From assembly GCA_028551475.1 (NCBI GenBank), contig CM052362.1:9919354-9983353 (forward strand): a stretch of 64,000 nt of DNA, written 5' to 3'. The notes under the pieces are model-generated. The model saw only the letters and a program-made list of their open reading frames with translations, searched no databases and had not been told where the DNA came from. Origin of the DNA: Casuarina equisetifolia (Eukaryota; Streptophyta; Magnoliopsida; Fagales; Casuarinaceae). Of this stretch, positions 50,801 to 63,432 are shown one piece after another. Positions within the stretch are counted from its first letter, which is position 1; each line of letters begins with the position of its first letter. Position numbers and translations under genes: made by a program.

Positions 50801-53800
50801 TTTAATTATTTTTCTTAAAGAATGAATGAAGAAGACGATCCCCATTTTCTGTACTAACTTTATGCAGGAAGCAAAGATACTGCAACTTTTATAGCTTCCA
50901 TGATTATCCAAGTTAGAAGCATCCCCCTTGCCACAAACGGTGAAAAAGTTGCCACTCCTCTAATAATTTTTCCACAAAGCACATGTCAAAGGAAGCATGA
51001 ACACAAAAATTCCCTATCAACTCTAAATATGAAGGTTTAACCTTGAACTTCCAACTCTCGAATAATGTTGATCCCATTCTATCATCCCCAATCGAGGAAC
51101 TCATGCAAAATACAACATCTCGCAAAAAAGAATTATTCATTCAAAACCAGAAAATCACGCATTGGCCATATAAGTCATTCATTTACACCAGCCCAAAACG
51201 TTCTATAGTCAAATAGGCAACATAACCTTCAAAGGGGCCTCTGTACACTATAACTTGAGCCAAAAATAAATTAGGAAATCAAATCCCATAACACTAATCT
51301 TCTTAGAAAACACCTTCTGAAAAAATCTAATGCTCTTCCAAAGTCCTGCCCATTATTTTCCTTTCTCATTTCCGTTTGTTTAATAATTGTGGTCCATTTG
51401 TCTCGTTTATGTCAGTAGAAAATATTTATTAAGAAAGAATCTAGAAAGACTCCTTGATAAATCCTTTTTCACACAACAAAAGCTACACCAACAGTGAACA
51501 GTCAATCCATCAGGCAGAAATTTCCTGACTGAGCTACACGGATGACTGAGCATGGTAAGAAATTTACTGATACCCCACTTGACAATTTTGTCAAGTAAAC
51601 ATAAATCTTTTTTCTATATTGGCAGATAGAAGCAACCACATGTTAAACCACAAACATTTTCCATAGTCATCAGAGTTATGGTTTCCTTAGCTCTACCTAC
51701 AAAGTTTTTAGGGTAACAAAGACTTTACCCTCTAAGTTTGACATAAGTACCTATTTGTTCCCTTGCACTAAATTGCATTGGACTTTTTTCTTCTAACTGT
51801 TGCAAGGTTCACAAGGGATTAAGTACTCATACTTTATGACATGACTTACGACATTCACAGGTGAAAAAAAAAAATCAGGTAAAAGGAAAAGGATTAGAAG
51901 TACAACAAACTTCCTTCTTATCACCCACATCATTTAGTGATACATCAATAGTTTCAGTAAAGAAAACTATGCTTAGAGCACATACGAATTAAAAAATAAA
52001 ATAAAAAAAAAAAAAAGAAATAGAATGAAACAGATGAAGTAAACAATGTAAAGAATGACTAGATGGACTAACATGCAATACTCAATGTCAAACTACAAGG
52101 AGAGAATATTGACAACTTAAGAGACATAACGGAAAGTACTCTTGCTCATTTGCAAAGCAGTAACAGCAAAAGTAGCAAGAGCTACTGAGATCACGAGATT
52201 CCCATTTATTCCTTCCCCTCATAATTGAAAGAAGAAAGAGAGAGGAAAAGGGGGAGATAACATTTTATATATACAGCTCAAGAATCTACTAAAGTTCTTC
52301 AGATCAATTTTTTAAGTACGTTGTTGGGAATAAGCTGCTAAAACTGTACAACTCAATGTAATTCCAGTCTCAGATGGTAGTTGATATCACCTTCAATAAC
52401 TATAGCAAGCTTACATGGTATGCAATGAGCTGCTTAAAGTCAACCACATTAAACCAATAACAGAACTCACCGCATTAAAGAAGAGTCAACCATCACTTAC
52501 CTCCATGGAGTTTTCAGTTTTAGCTGCATCAACAGATTCATCAAATAAGCTGTGGCTTGTCTCCCTACCGAGAATGAGTTCGGCCTCAAGTGCTGGGGAC
52601 ATATCCACTACTTCAGTTGCATCACCGTGATTAACTTTTTCACTAGTCACCAAACTCATTTTTGTATCCACATTAAGATTTTCAACAGCCATAAAGGGAT
52701 AAGGAACCCCAATATCAGTATTCTCTGTGCTACTTGTTTCAGAAGCACAACAAACAGATAAATCAGCATCATTACTTTTTTCACTACTCTCTGAATTCAA
52801 ATTTCTATCCAGGCTAAGATCAGTATCAGCCACAGAGTGGTAAGTAACCCCAGTATCAGCATGTTCTGTGATACTTGTTTCAGAAGCACCACAACCAGAT
52901 ACTTCAGACACATTGCCATTATTACTTTTTTCTCCAGTCTCCAATTTCATCTTTGTATCCACACTAAGATCATTATCAGCCACATTGGGGTGAGTGACCC
53001 CAGTTTCAGCATGCTTTGCGCTACTTGTTTCAGGTGCACCACAACCAGATACTTCAGACACATTGCCATCATTACTTTTTTCTCCAGTCGCCAATTTCAT
53101 CTTTGTATCCACGATAAGATCATTATCAGCCACAGAGGGGTAACTAACCCCAGCATCAGCATGCTCTGTGCTACTTGTGTCAGAAGCACCACGATAAGAT
53201 ACCTCAGACACATCGCCATCATTACTTTTTTCTCCAGTCACCAATTTCATCTCTGTATCCACACTAACATCATTATCAGCCACATTGGGGTAAGTGACCC
53301 CAGTATCAGCATGCTCTGTGCTACTTGTTTCAGATGCAACACAACCAGATACTTCAGACACATCGCCATCATTACTTTTTTCTCCAGTCACCAATTTCAT
53401 CTCTGCATCCACGCTAAGATCTTTATCAGCCACAGAGAGGTAGGTAACACCAATATCAGCAGGCTCTATGCTACTTGTTTCAGGAGCACAATAACCAGAT
53501 ACTTCAGAGGTGAAGTCGGTTTCAGAAGATGTCACCAATTGGTTCATAATTTCACCAACACTCTTCTCATCCGAAACATCCTCACAAGTACTAACCATTT
53601 CCAAATCAGAAACCACATCAGACTGCAAAGAAGTACTCACTGTATAAGCTTCTTCCTTGTAATGGATTACACTATCTCCCATATCTATATCGTCGGAAAC
53701 AGAGTTTGAACTTGTAATTGTGTTTTTATCGTCTTCAACACAATCTTCCTCATCATGCACATTTGTCTGTAAGCCCACACCAACGGTAGATGAATCCCTC

Positions 53801-54611
53801 TTTTCACCGTTTAATTCAGCACCTTCCAATAATCCTTTTCTCAATTCTAACGTAGAATCAGTTACCGGTTTAACCACACTACTATCAGCAACAACAACCC
53901 CGCCCTCCTCTCTGCATGCAGAGATGTGATCAACAAAATCATGCACTTCAGTTGAATTACTTATTTGTCCTCTCTCAGTACGATATTCAATTTCCTCACA
54001 CAGATCATGTTCAACGTTCTTGTTCATAGCCTCTTTTTCGTCAATCGTTTCCACTTCACTCGCATTTCCAAACCGGAAAACCACACTGCCATCAGAGCAT
54101 TCTGCCAAACTCACCAAATTTAGCAACCATAAGAAAGTGAAAAGACAACGAATACAACCTCTAGCTTTCTGTTTGGTTGCTGAGAAAACCAAGGAAAATG
54201 AAAGAAAACCGAGACTATGTAGTTTATGTATTAGCCATAGTGGCAGACGAGCATGGTGCCTGCATTTTCTTGAAGAGAAACTTTGTCCTGCAAATTTTCC
54301 TAATTCTTCGTTCCTTTACTCAGCTACCAAACAGAAATTCAATACCAACCAACAAGAACTGGGGACTTCGATGGCGTACCGGTCGAGGCAACAATGTCGA
54401 AATCCGCGGACGAAGGGCCAGACGGTGAGATGGGAATGCAAAGCATCGGAGGGAGCCTTGGCCTTCTTGTAGGTGCCCGAATTGGCGTAGAGGTAGCAGT
54501 AGAATCATGAACCCCGAGTTTATAGAAAGGTTTAGAGGATATATGGAAGAAGCAGGAAAAGCAGAAAGACCAAGGCGTAGGACAACGCGAGAAGAAGAGC
54601 ACATGAGCCAT
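41868..54611 (-). CDS. PP2C-family protein phosphatase (BIPP2C1-like), ten exons, repeat-rich N terminus
   Basis: Minus-strand exons are 54611-54380, 54101-52501, 48702-48626, 46320-46252, 46178-46112, 45165-45078, 44616-44447, 43000-42857, 42579-42451 and 42044-41868 (stop). All junctions are GT-AG and the phases agree (2754 nt, about 917 residues). Exon 3 may instead begin at 48693. Residues 1 to about 60 resemble a plastid transit peptide ([19 protein letters not shown]). Exon 2 encodes a very acidic region with about six 50-residue repeats (about 275-580). The catalytic domain (about 665-910) has PPM metal-binding signatures: [47 protein letters not shown] and [11 protein letters not shown]. 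It would remove phosphate from Ser/Thr using Mn/Mg. Order and motifs match rice BIPP2C1 and its Arabidopsis relatives. Substrates are unknown. The ATG context AAATGGC is good. Confidence 0.9.
45494..45860. repeat. 227-bp tandem duplication in a phosphatase intron
   Basis: ATTTAACATGGACTC.AAGAAAACAT starts at 45494 and at 45721. Both copies continue through CATGTTGAGCTTCACTTTTTA and GTTAAGATAATATGGGATTT. It lies between exons 6 and 5 of the phosphatase gene. Confidence 0.85.
48331..48513. repeat. 96-bp tandem duplication in a phosphatase intron
   Basis: GATGGAATTACT starts at 48331 and at 48427. Both units carry CTTCACCAAT, ATTGTCAT and AATAAATGGCAT.CTAT. It lies about 110 bp beyond the splice donor of exon 3. 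Confidence 0.85.
52590..53510 (-). repeat. 150-bp in-frame repeats in phosphatase exon 2
   Basis: The anchor CCAATTTCAT recurs at 52941, 53091, 53241 and 53391, exactly 150 bp apart. Diverged copies start at about 52650 and 52791. Each unit encodes 50 residues on the minus strand, of the type SEVSG.GA.ETSS.EHADTG followed by V.YP.VADND.SVDT.MKL and [11 protein letters not shown]. Unit length is a multiple of three, so copy-number change keeps the frame. Confidence 0.93.
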
Positions 54612-55740
54612 TTCTCAGGTTAATCGATGCTCGCATTCCTGAGGTGGCTGCTAGGGAGCTTCTCTGGGAGTGTTCTGACTGATCATTTCTTTCCGTCTCC
54701 TTGTCTGGAAGAGCGAAGAGCAAGGCTTTCCAAATATCTTGAAAGGGACATATGGATAAGGCAAGATTGGAAGACCAAATATGGGAAAAATAAAATAAAT
54801 AAAATTTTTAAAAATGCTACGTTTAGAGCTGCTTTTTTTTTTTAAAAAAAATGCACTTATAAACATAAACTTCAAAAACCCAAACAGGGTTTACTCCTAA
54901 CTTAATCAAATAAATACAAATAAAACTGCATTCTATTAAGGCGAGGGATTCATTAGAGGAGTAATGATATATGTTTGATAATACACTATGGTGTAGAAGT
55001 ACTTAAAAACTTAAATTTTAATTTAAAAGTAATTTATGAATTAAATGGATAAATTTATATTTTAATAAAATTAATGAATTTTATTTCTTCAAAAAAAATT
55101 CTTAACTCTCCTTTACACACTAAAAAATTCTCAATATTGTAAAATTTAAAAATAGATCTTATTTTAAGTTCATATACTATGTTAAATTTAAAAATTAACA
55201 CAGAAATGATCTTGAGTTGAAAAATAGATTTATATTTAAAAAATGGATATTATGAAGTTAGAAAGCCAAAAAGCATATTTCTAACTCCAACAAAGTCAAT
55301 GCCCACAATATTGGAATTAATATATGTGAGGATAAAAGAAGAACTATAGCTAGAAGTTTTAGGATTACTTCTCGTTTTCTATCCTTTAACAAAAAAGTGC
55401 ATGAGTATACGCGTTGACCCTAATTCGTTGGTCCTAGATAAATGTTTAATGCGCGAGAATTTATTTCCAATCTTCAAAATAGACTTGTTTTTTGCATAGG
55501 TTGGTCAATTTAGGTTGTTATTTTGCAATGCATTTATGAGACCCAATTGATTTCTAGTTCAACATATTCAATTTATTTAATTTTTTTTTTAAAGCTTTGA
55601 ACTTTGGTTTTGGATCCACCTTAAACCACTAAGAGTGGCTATGAAAGAATTGGCCTTTCCACATAAACAATTAGATTGACCTTTTTATTTGGTGTTACTT
55701 AGCCTTTGATATCTATATGCTAATTATTGATTGGATACGT
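54612..55740. other. Upstream region of the phosphatase gene and AT-rich spacer
   Basis: It begins with the 5' leader and promoter of the phosphatase, and no clear TATA box was picked. It then becomes very AT-rich (54.9-55.3 kb), with no open frame or known repeat. Confidence 0.4.
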
Positions 55741-55741
55741 A

Positions 55742-56263
55742 TGCTACTAAGCAATCTGGAATAGACACAACACCTCCACCAATATGCACAAATTAATCCT
55801 ACACAATCTTAAAGGAAATAAATAACACAATAGAACCCAAATACAAAGAGAAAGAACAGGTATGCAACTTCTATGAGAGGCTACCACCACTAAACACCAA
55901 ATCTACAACTTCTACCAAAGGTTGCCACCAAAATGTCTATTCTTGTGAGACTAGTAGTATGAGGACCCTTTCCAAAATGTTCTCCCCTCCTTTATGCCTT
56001 TCTTTTTAAAATTTTTGTTTTCTCCTAGCTAGGTTTCCTTAGCCAAGGCTCATTTAACTCTTGAGGACCACAATTCTCCTTGGCCCAAGGCAACCTGTAA
56101 CAACTTGGGAGTTTTAATCAATTTAATCCATTCCAATAGGGAGTTGGTTACACCTAGTCATGGCCTATAGGGATCAAGAGCCCTTTTACGAAGATGGTTC
56201 ACATGGACTTAGGCCTACCTATCTGTAGCCCACTGGTCTACTAGGTAACAATGCATCCCAACA
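55742..56263 (-). mobile_element. Candidate solo LTR
   Basis: About 522 bp that on the minus strand begins TGTTGGGATGCATTG and ends TTAGTAGCA, in the TG...CA form. No primer site or purine tract borders it, and no target duplication is visible. The texture is that of a copia LTR. Boundaries are uncertain. Confidence 0.35.
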
Positions 56264-56439
56264 ATATTGTGATGCCTAATAGAATCCATAAGTTCCCAAA
56301 CAGAATCTAAAAGTCTACTTGGAATGGTAGGTTAACTCATGGTGTTGGAGGTCACTTTCCTAAACTCTTTGAGGATTAATTTTATATGATACTAGCAATA
56401 GTGCAACAAGTTCACTTCAATGACTCTAGTGCTTAATTT

Positions 56440-56830
56440 GTATGTATGGTGCCTTGCATATCCTCCATTGTTGATACTTGGATTTTAGATTCTAGAGCAA
56501 GAGACCATATAACATGTGATCTTAAATATTTGTATGTTTTTAAACTTATGTGTTCCATAATGTTTCTCTATATCAAAATTGCCTAATAGAGCCCAACTTC
56601 ATGCCACACATGTTAGATCAACCTGACCAACCCATTCATTGCACCTTAAACATGTGTTGTATATTTTAAGTTCCCACTTCAAACATGTAATGATTACTTG
56701 CTAACCATGAACAACACGTGTTGTTATTTTCTTTGCTAGTTTTTTATATTTAGGATTTTACGACTAAAGCTAGTTTTTATGGAAGGATTAAGTTTTCTAA
56801 TATGACTCTAATATCATATTAGAGCATAAA
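56440..56830 (+). mobile_element. Copia protease-region fragment, broken
   Basis: Plus-strand words TWILDSRARDHITCD and a following LKHVLYI correspond to the copia protease block (WI.DSGA..H) and the downstream VLYVP block. It is a short dead fragment just upstream of the larger copia element and independent of it. Confidence 0.6.
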
Positions 56831-57575
56831 GTTCTATTTCAAAACCTTAAAGCATTGAGTGGTGAGACCCATGTCCTTATAAGTAAAATGTTTAATATTT
56901 TTCATAACAATTTAAGACATATTTGCCACATCTTAGCAAACCCCCTCAACATAATAGTCAAACTATTGGACTACATTATGCCATACAATTCAACACAACC
57001 CTTCATCATTTCAAGTATAACAATTTGATTATCATAGTGTAATATTATGTTAGCAATGCATGGACTTAGACCAATAGAAACTTGTGTGCGCAAACCAATG
57101 GAAACCTATAAAGTTGTTAAAGGAAATCCTTACATTTCTAATTTGCAATAATACCCACTTTTAATACTCTCTTTTATGTACATGTTGACATAAACATTGT
57201 ATATGGACAAAAGCCCAACTTTATGGCGTAGGGAATCACAAAGTGAAGGTGCGTCCGTAGTTTTAGTATCATATTAAAAAGTCCAATCTTTTCACAAGAG
57301 CTAGATCTAGGAAAGAGGTATTTCTATATATATAAATTACTTCATAAGCTAATATTTTAGGAATGTGAGATAACTCCACACCAATAATTAAAATTTATAT
57401 CTACGGTACCTTTTAAGTCGTTGCTGCTGTCGTTATCTATTCTCCATGCCTAGTGGGGTTGGAATTAGCAGCGTCGATGAAGGTGTGGCAACTTCAACTA
57501 AGAAGTCAACTAACATAATGTTTGCGATGACCGATTCTATCACTTTTAGTCCCTCAACTACCTCGATGTTTGTCA

Positions 57576-57960
57576 TATTAGGTTTAGAGTAAATTAGTAA
57601 GGGTAATTATGTAACTACCATATTTATGTTGTAGGTAGTTTTTAAGGTTTTCTAGTCTTATTCTATTTAGGTCTTCTTGTCATACTCTATTTGGGTTTTC
57701 TTGGTACTTGTATAAAAGGAAACATTATGGGGAAACCTACGTATGAGGTTGAGAGAGATTGAGAGAAAACAGAGGTTTTCTATACGCATTGTAAGCCCTC
57801 CTCATCATAGTGAAGAATTGCTCGTTAGCCTGAGGACGTAGGGATTATCCCGAACCTCGTAATTTCTGTGTGTTCTTTACTTAACTACTATTTTCTTTGT
57901 GTGTGCGGTAAGATCCTGAAAGATTCCGTAAGTTTAGATTCACGGGTTTGTTTTCTAACA
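57576..57960 (+). repeat. 5' LTR of the copia element
   Basis: 385 bp, the same length as the 3' LTR at 62926-63310 and about 90% identical. It ends TTTGTTTTCTAACA. A TATA-like TATAAAAGGAAAC lies in the middle at about 57712, as expected for an LTR promoter. Confidence 0.93.
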
Positions 57961-57963
57961 AAC

Positions 57964-57975
57964 TGGTATCGGCGC
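57964..57975 (+). other. Primer binding site of the copia element
   Basis: TGGTATCGGCGC starts three bases after the 5' LTR, close to the Met-tRNA primer site TGGTATCAGAGC. Confidence 0.8.
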
Positions 57976-60900
57976 TTAGGTTCCTAAATTATGGCCAAGG
58001 CTCATTCTTTATTAGGTAGTTAGTGGAAGAACGACTGTTTTGGTGTGTATTTAGTACACCACACATAAGAGGGAAGCTGTCAACAAAGGCTTTGTTCAAA
58101 GAAGCCTTTTGTTGAACACTTGGTGTGTAACGCACGGAGGGAGAAGATAAAATCAGCATTTAAGGTACGAATTTTCTTCTCTAGCCTTCATTTGTGTGAT
58201 TTTTGACTTCTTTGTGGCTAAAAAATCAATTGGAGTGTTGCGGGTTGTGTTAAACTTGTGAGCTCGAAAAGGGGATTTGCAATTCCTCTTTCGTTTGAGC
58301 GTTTCATGGAGTGATTTTGAGTTCTATAGACTCATTGGAAGTCGATCTATTGATTGGTGTTCTTGTTTCGTCAGAAATTACTGTGAAATGGCAATAATCG
58401 AAGGAGAAAAACGGCTATAGTAACAAAAACAAGTTGTGTTGACCCGATTTTTACCCAGAGTTGACCCAATCAAAGTTTGACCCATTGACTTGGTCAAAGT
58501 TTGACTTGTTGACCATTGATCGTTGACCGAATCCAAAGACTCGGCCTAACCCAGATCTAGACCCCATTTGTTAACCCAGTGTAGCTGTCATTGACCGTTG
58601 ATCGAGCATTGACCATTGACTTTGACTGGATAGAATTTTTAGGTGATTTATGTGCTGATTTTTGTAGTATTTTTTTATATTTTTTGAGAGATATTTGACT
58701 ATTTTTGGGTAAAATTAGAGGGGTATTTTTGTCAATTTGGTTGGCATTTGTTGAAGGGTATTTTGATAATTTTACACTTTTGATTTCTATTTGAGGAGGA
58801 AGTCAAAAAGGAGTTTATTTTATTGTGATGGATGATATGAATACTTCTAGAAAAGGTATAAACATGTTAAATTCATCTAATTTCCAAACTTGGAAGCCAC
58901 AGATGGAAGATTACTTAATTAGTAGAGATCTGTATGATGCTGTGGAAGGAGATTTTGTTAGGCCTGAAAAGCTAACTGATAAAGAATGGGAGAAGTTGAA
59001 TAAGAAAATTGTCTCTCAAATTAGACAATTTGTTGAGGACAATATTTATCACCATATTGCACAGGAGACTAAAGCTAGTGAGTTATGGAAAAAGCTTGAG
59101 GCTCTCTATGAATGCAAGACTCCTCAGAATAAGGTTTCCTTACTTAAGAGGTTAATTAACTTGAAGTACAAGGTAGGATGGCCGATGACAGAGTTCTTGA
59201 GTGAGTTTAAGTCTTTGGTGAATTAGTTAGCGATGGTAAAGATTGTTCTAGAAGATGAACTACAAGCAATGTTATTATTAAGTAACTTACCTGACAACTG
59301 GTAAACATTAGTAGTCACTCTCACAAACTCATCTCCGGGCGGCATTCTGAGTATGAAGTCAGTCCATGAAGGTTTGCTTAATGAAGAAACTAGAATAATT
59401 GAGTAAGGAGTGGACATATAGAAGTATTAGTTATAGAAAGGAGGGGGAGGAACAGATATGTAGACAGAAATAGAGATAGAAGCAAGAGTAGAGGTAAAAG
59501 CAAAAGTAGAGCACTAAATTATGATAGATCACGTGGAGTCTCACGTTCGAGGAAAGATGTCAAGTGTTATCATTGTGGTAAGTCTGGCCATTATAAGAAA
59601 GACTGTAGAATACTTAAGGAAGAAGAATTAAAGAATGGAGAAAAGGAAGTTGAAAAAGATACAGTGGCAACTACATTTGGTATTGGAGATATTATGATCT
59701 TTTATAATTCTCAGATCAACATCTCATGTAAGGTTTCATCTTGGATTGTTGACACAGGTGCCTCTTTTCATGTTACCCCACATGAAAGGTTCTTTACATC
59801 TTATTCAGGTGGTGATTTTGGGTGTGTTAGCTTGGAAAATAATGCACAGGCAAAGATAGTTAGCATTGGAGATATAGTATTGGAGACTAATGTTGATGTA
59901 AGCTAGTTCTGAAGAATGTTAGACATGTCCCTGAGATTTTTTTTAACTTGATCTCTACTAGGATCCTTGATGATGAGGGATATGATAACTATTTTGGTAG
60001 TGGTAAATGAAAACTTAGTAGAGGTTCTCTTATACTTACAAAAGGACAGAAGGTCAATACTTTCTATAAGACTGAAACTAATATTTAAAAAGGCAAGGTA
60101 AATGTGGTGGAAGATAATCACATGGAACTATGGCACAAGTGACTTAGATATCTTAGTGAAAAGGGACTTAAGTATTTGATAAAGAACAAAATCATATCAA
60201 GAGTCAGTGGTGCCGATTTGCAGTTGAAGCCTTGTGATCATTGCTTAGTTGGAAAGCAACGTAGAGTCTCATTTTGTAGAGGACCCCTGTCAAGAAGAAA
60301 ATATGTTCTTGATTTGATTCATTTAGATGTGTGTATGTTGAAGGTGAAAACTCTTGGTGGCGCTATGTATTTTGTTACCTTCATTGATGATTATTCTAGA
60401 AAGGTATGGTTTTATGCATTGAAGATTAAGGATCAGGTTTTGGAGGTCTTCAAACAGTTTCATGCTATGGTTGAGAGAGCAACTGGAAGTAAACTGAAGT
60501 GCATCCGTGCAGATAATGGAGGTGAATATAGAGGGTCGTTTGAAGAATATTACAAAACTTAAGGTATCAGGCTTGAGAAGACAGTTCCTGAAACTCCAGA
60601 GCATAATGGGGTTGTAGAATGGATGAACAAAACTATAGTTGAGAGGATCAGGTGTATACTTTCACATTCTGGATTATCTCAGTCATTTTAGGGTGAAGCT
60701 ATGTGTACTGCAGTAGATCTTATTAACCTGTCCCCTTCAGTTCCATTAGAAGGTGATCTATCTAAAAGAGTATGGACTGGTAAGGAGGTTTCTTTCAAGC
60801 ACTTGAGAGTATTTGGCTGCAGGGTGTTTATTCACATTCCTAAGGATAAAAGGAACAAGCTTGATGATAAAGCTCGAGATTGCATCTTCTTGGGCTATGG

Positions 60901-62910
60901 ACATGATGCTTTTAGATACAGACTGTGGGATCCAGCTGTAAAAAAATTGATTAGAAGCAGAGATGTTATCTTTTTTGAAGATTAGACTATTGAAGATCTT
61001 AAGAAGATTGAAAAGCCAAGAGTTGTTAATGAAAGTATTAAGGATATAACTCCACTTTTTTCTTTCCCAATAAGTGCACATAAAAGGGGAACTACACAGG
61101 AAGAACCACTTGAGGATGTAGCAAGTGAAGAAGTTCCTGAAACTCCAGTTGTTGAAGAATCTAAAGGACATGTTGATAATCATCCAATTGAGCCATCAAC
61201 CCAACCCTCAGTGAGAAGATCTAGTAGAAAGCATCAAACTTCGATGAAATATCCACCACATGAGTACTTGATGCTAACTAGTAAGGGAGAACCGCAATGC
61301 TATAAGGAAGCTAATGAATATGAGCATAAGAAAGAGTGGAAGAAAGCTATGCGAGAGGAGATGAATTCCTTATAAAAAAACCACACTTATGATCTTGTGA
61401 CATTGCCTAAGGGTAGGAGAGCACTTAAAAATAAATGGGTGTACAAGTTAAAGTCAAAAGAGAACAATCCACTACCAAGGTACAAGGCACGGTTAGTTGT
61501 GAAGGATTATGGTTAGAAGAAAGGTATTGACTTTGAGGAGATTTTCTCTCTTGTGGTGAGGATGTCTTCAATCAGAGTAATTCTTGGTTTGGCTATTAGA
61601 CTGAACTTGGAGGTAAAATAACTTGATGTGAAGACTGCATTCCTTCATGGAGACTTGGAGGAAGAAATTTATATGGAGCAACCTGAGGGCTTCATAGAGA
61701 AAGATAAGGAGAATCTTGTATGTCAATTGAAGAGAAGCTTATATGGTCTAAAACAAGCACCTCGTCAATGGTACAAAAAGTTTGAGTCATCTATGTTACA
61801 ACATGGTTATAACAAGACTAGTTCAGATCATTGTGTGTTTGTGAAGTACTTTCCAAGTAGTGATTTTGTGATCCTACTCCTATATGTTGATGATATGTTG
61901 ATTGTTGGTCAGGATATTAAGAAAATTGTTGAGCTAAAGAAGGATTTAGGCAAGTCTTTTGCGATGAAAGATTTGGGACCGATAAAGCAAATCCTTGGTA
62001 TGGAAGTTAAACTCGACAGAGAACATGAAAAGTTATGGCTATTTCAGGAAAAATATGTAGAGAAGATACTTTAGAGATTTGACATGGACAAGGCAAAAGC
62101 AGTAAGTACTCTACTTGCAAGTTATTTTAAGCTGAGTAAGGAGCAGAAGCCTGAAAGTAAGAATGATGTTGAATATATGAAAAAAACACCTTACGCATCT
62201 ACGGTTGGTAGCTTGATGTATGTTGTAATAAGCACTAGACCAGATATTACTCATGTAGTTAGAGTAGTTAGTTGTTTTCTTTTAGATCTTGATAAAATAC
62301 ATTGGGAAGCTATGAAGTGGATACTCAGGTACCTTAAAAGAACTCCTAAGTTGTGTTTGTATTTTGGTAATGATGAACCTATATTGGTTGGATACATAGA
62401 TGCAGATATGGCTAGTGACCATGATGGGAGGAGATCTACAACAAGGTACATGCTTACCTTCATAGGGAGAGCAATTTCATGACAGTCTAGGCTACAAGAT
62501 TGTGTTGCTTTGTCTACAACAGAAGCAGAGTATATAGCAATCACTGAGGGTGGAAAGGAAGTTTTGTGGATAAAGACGTTTCTTCAAGAACTTGGTATAA
62601 AACAAAGGATGGTTATCCTTTACAGTGACAACCAAAGCTCCATCCGCCTCAGTAAGAACACGTCATCTCATTCAAGGTCTAAGCACATTGATGTCAGATA
62701 TCATTGGAATAGAGATGTATTAGAATCCAAGCAGTTAGATCTTGTGAAGATTCACATTGATGATAATGGAGCAGATATGTTGATGAAGCCGCTGACAAGA
62801 GACAAGCTAGAGACTTGTCAGCGGGTTGTTGGAATGGACTCTAACTAAAGTCAAGTTTAGGGAGCAATGTTCTTTCTCTTATAATGCAGGGATGTTGCAC
62901 TAATGTTACT

Positions 62911-62924
62911 CCAAAAGGAGAAAA
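62911..62924 (+). other. Polypurine tract of the copia element
   Basis: CCAAAAGGAGAAAATT directly precedes the 3' LTR start TGTTAGG. Confidence 0.8.
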
Positions 62925-62925
62925 T

Positions 62926-63310
62926 TGTTAGGTTTGGAATAAATTAGTAAGGGTAATTATGTAACTACCATGTTTATGTTGTGGGTAGTTTATAAGGTTT
63001 TCTAGTCTTATTCTATTTAAGTCTCCTAGTCCTATTCTATTTGGGTTTCCTTGGTACTTGTATAAAAAGAAACACTATGGGGAAACCTAGGTATGAGGTT
63101 GAGAGAGATTGAAAGAAAATAGAGGTTTTCTGTAAGCACTATAAGCCTTCTTCATCATAGTAAAGAATTGCTCCTTAGGCCAAGGACTTAGGGATTATCC
63201 CGAACCTCGTAATTTCTGTGTGTTCTTTACTTGACTACTATTCTCTTTGTGTGTGCAGTGAGATCCTAAGAGATTCCGTGAGTTTAGATTCACGAGTTTG
63301 TTTTCTAACA
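62926..63310 (+). repeat. 3' LTR of the copia element
   Basis: 385 bp copy of 57576-57960. It starts TGTTAGGTTTGG and ends TTCTAACA, followed by the target duplication TGTCA. Confidence 0.93.
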
Positions 63311-63347
63311 TGTCACACATAGGGTCATTGGCATTTAGCGTTGAGCG

Positions 63348-63432
63348 ATTGGAGCTACTGATTTATGCCACAATTTAATTGAATATTCTATTGGAGCTAT
63401 TGATTTATTCCACAGTTTAATTGAATATTCCA
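63348..63432. repeat. 42-bp tandem duplication
   Basis: ATTGGAGCTA.TGATTTAT.CCACA followed by TTTAATTGAATATTC occurs twice with a period of 42 bp, just right of the copia insertion. Confidence 0.85.

Larger units (their letters stand above)
57576..63310 (+). mobile_element. Ty1/copia LTR retrotransposon (Tnt1/Tork-like), nearly full length but broken
   Basis: A fossil with all structural parts in copia order. They are 5' LTR 57576-57960, primer site, gag from about 58825 and CCHC zinc knuckle (about 59565-59606). Then come protease with VDTGASFHVTP (about 59.7-59.9 kb), integrase with DNGGEY (about 60.1-61.0 kb) and reverse transcriptase with YVDDMLIVG (about 61.4-62.1 kb). RNase H with STTEAEYIA (about 62.3-62.8 kb), purine tract and 3' LTR 62926-63310 complete it. 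An exact 5-bp target duplication TGTCA flanks it (57571-57575 and 63311-63315). Integrase before reverse transcriptase makes it copia, not gypsy. It is broken, with about ten breaks. The LTRs differ at about 37 of 385 positions by eye (about 10%), so it inserted long ago. Confidence 0.95.

Noticed and set aside
52837-53709. Plus-strand open frame of 290 codons
   Set aside because: It is antisense to phosphatase exon 2. The 150-bp period keeps any stop-free frame open through all repeats. Its product is a His/Ser/Ile-rich repeat with no family resemblance.
54102-54192. ATG at 54192 with a hydrophobic leader as the start of a 568-residue secreted protein
   Set aside because: A better upstream exon with good start context joins in phase at 54101. 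The leader bases include a polypyrimidine/acceptor region.
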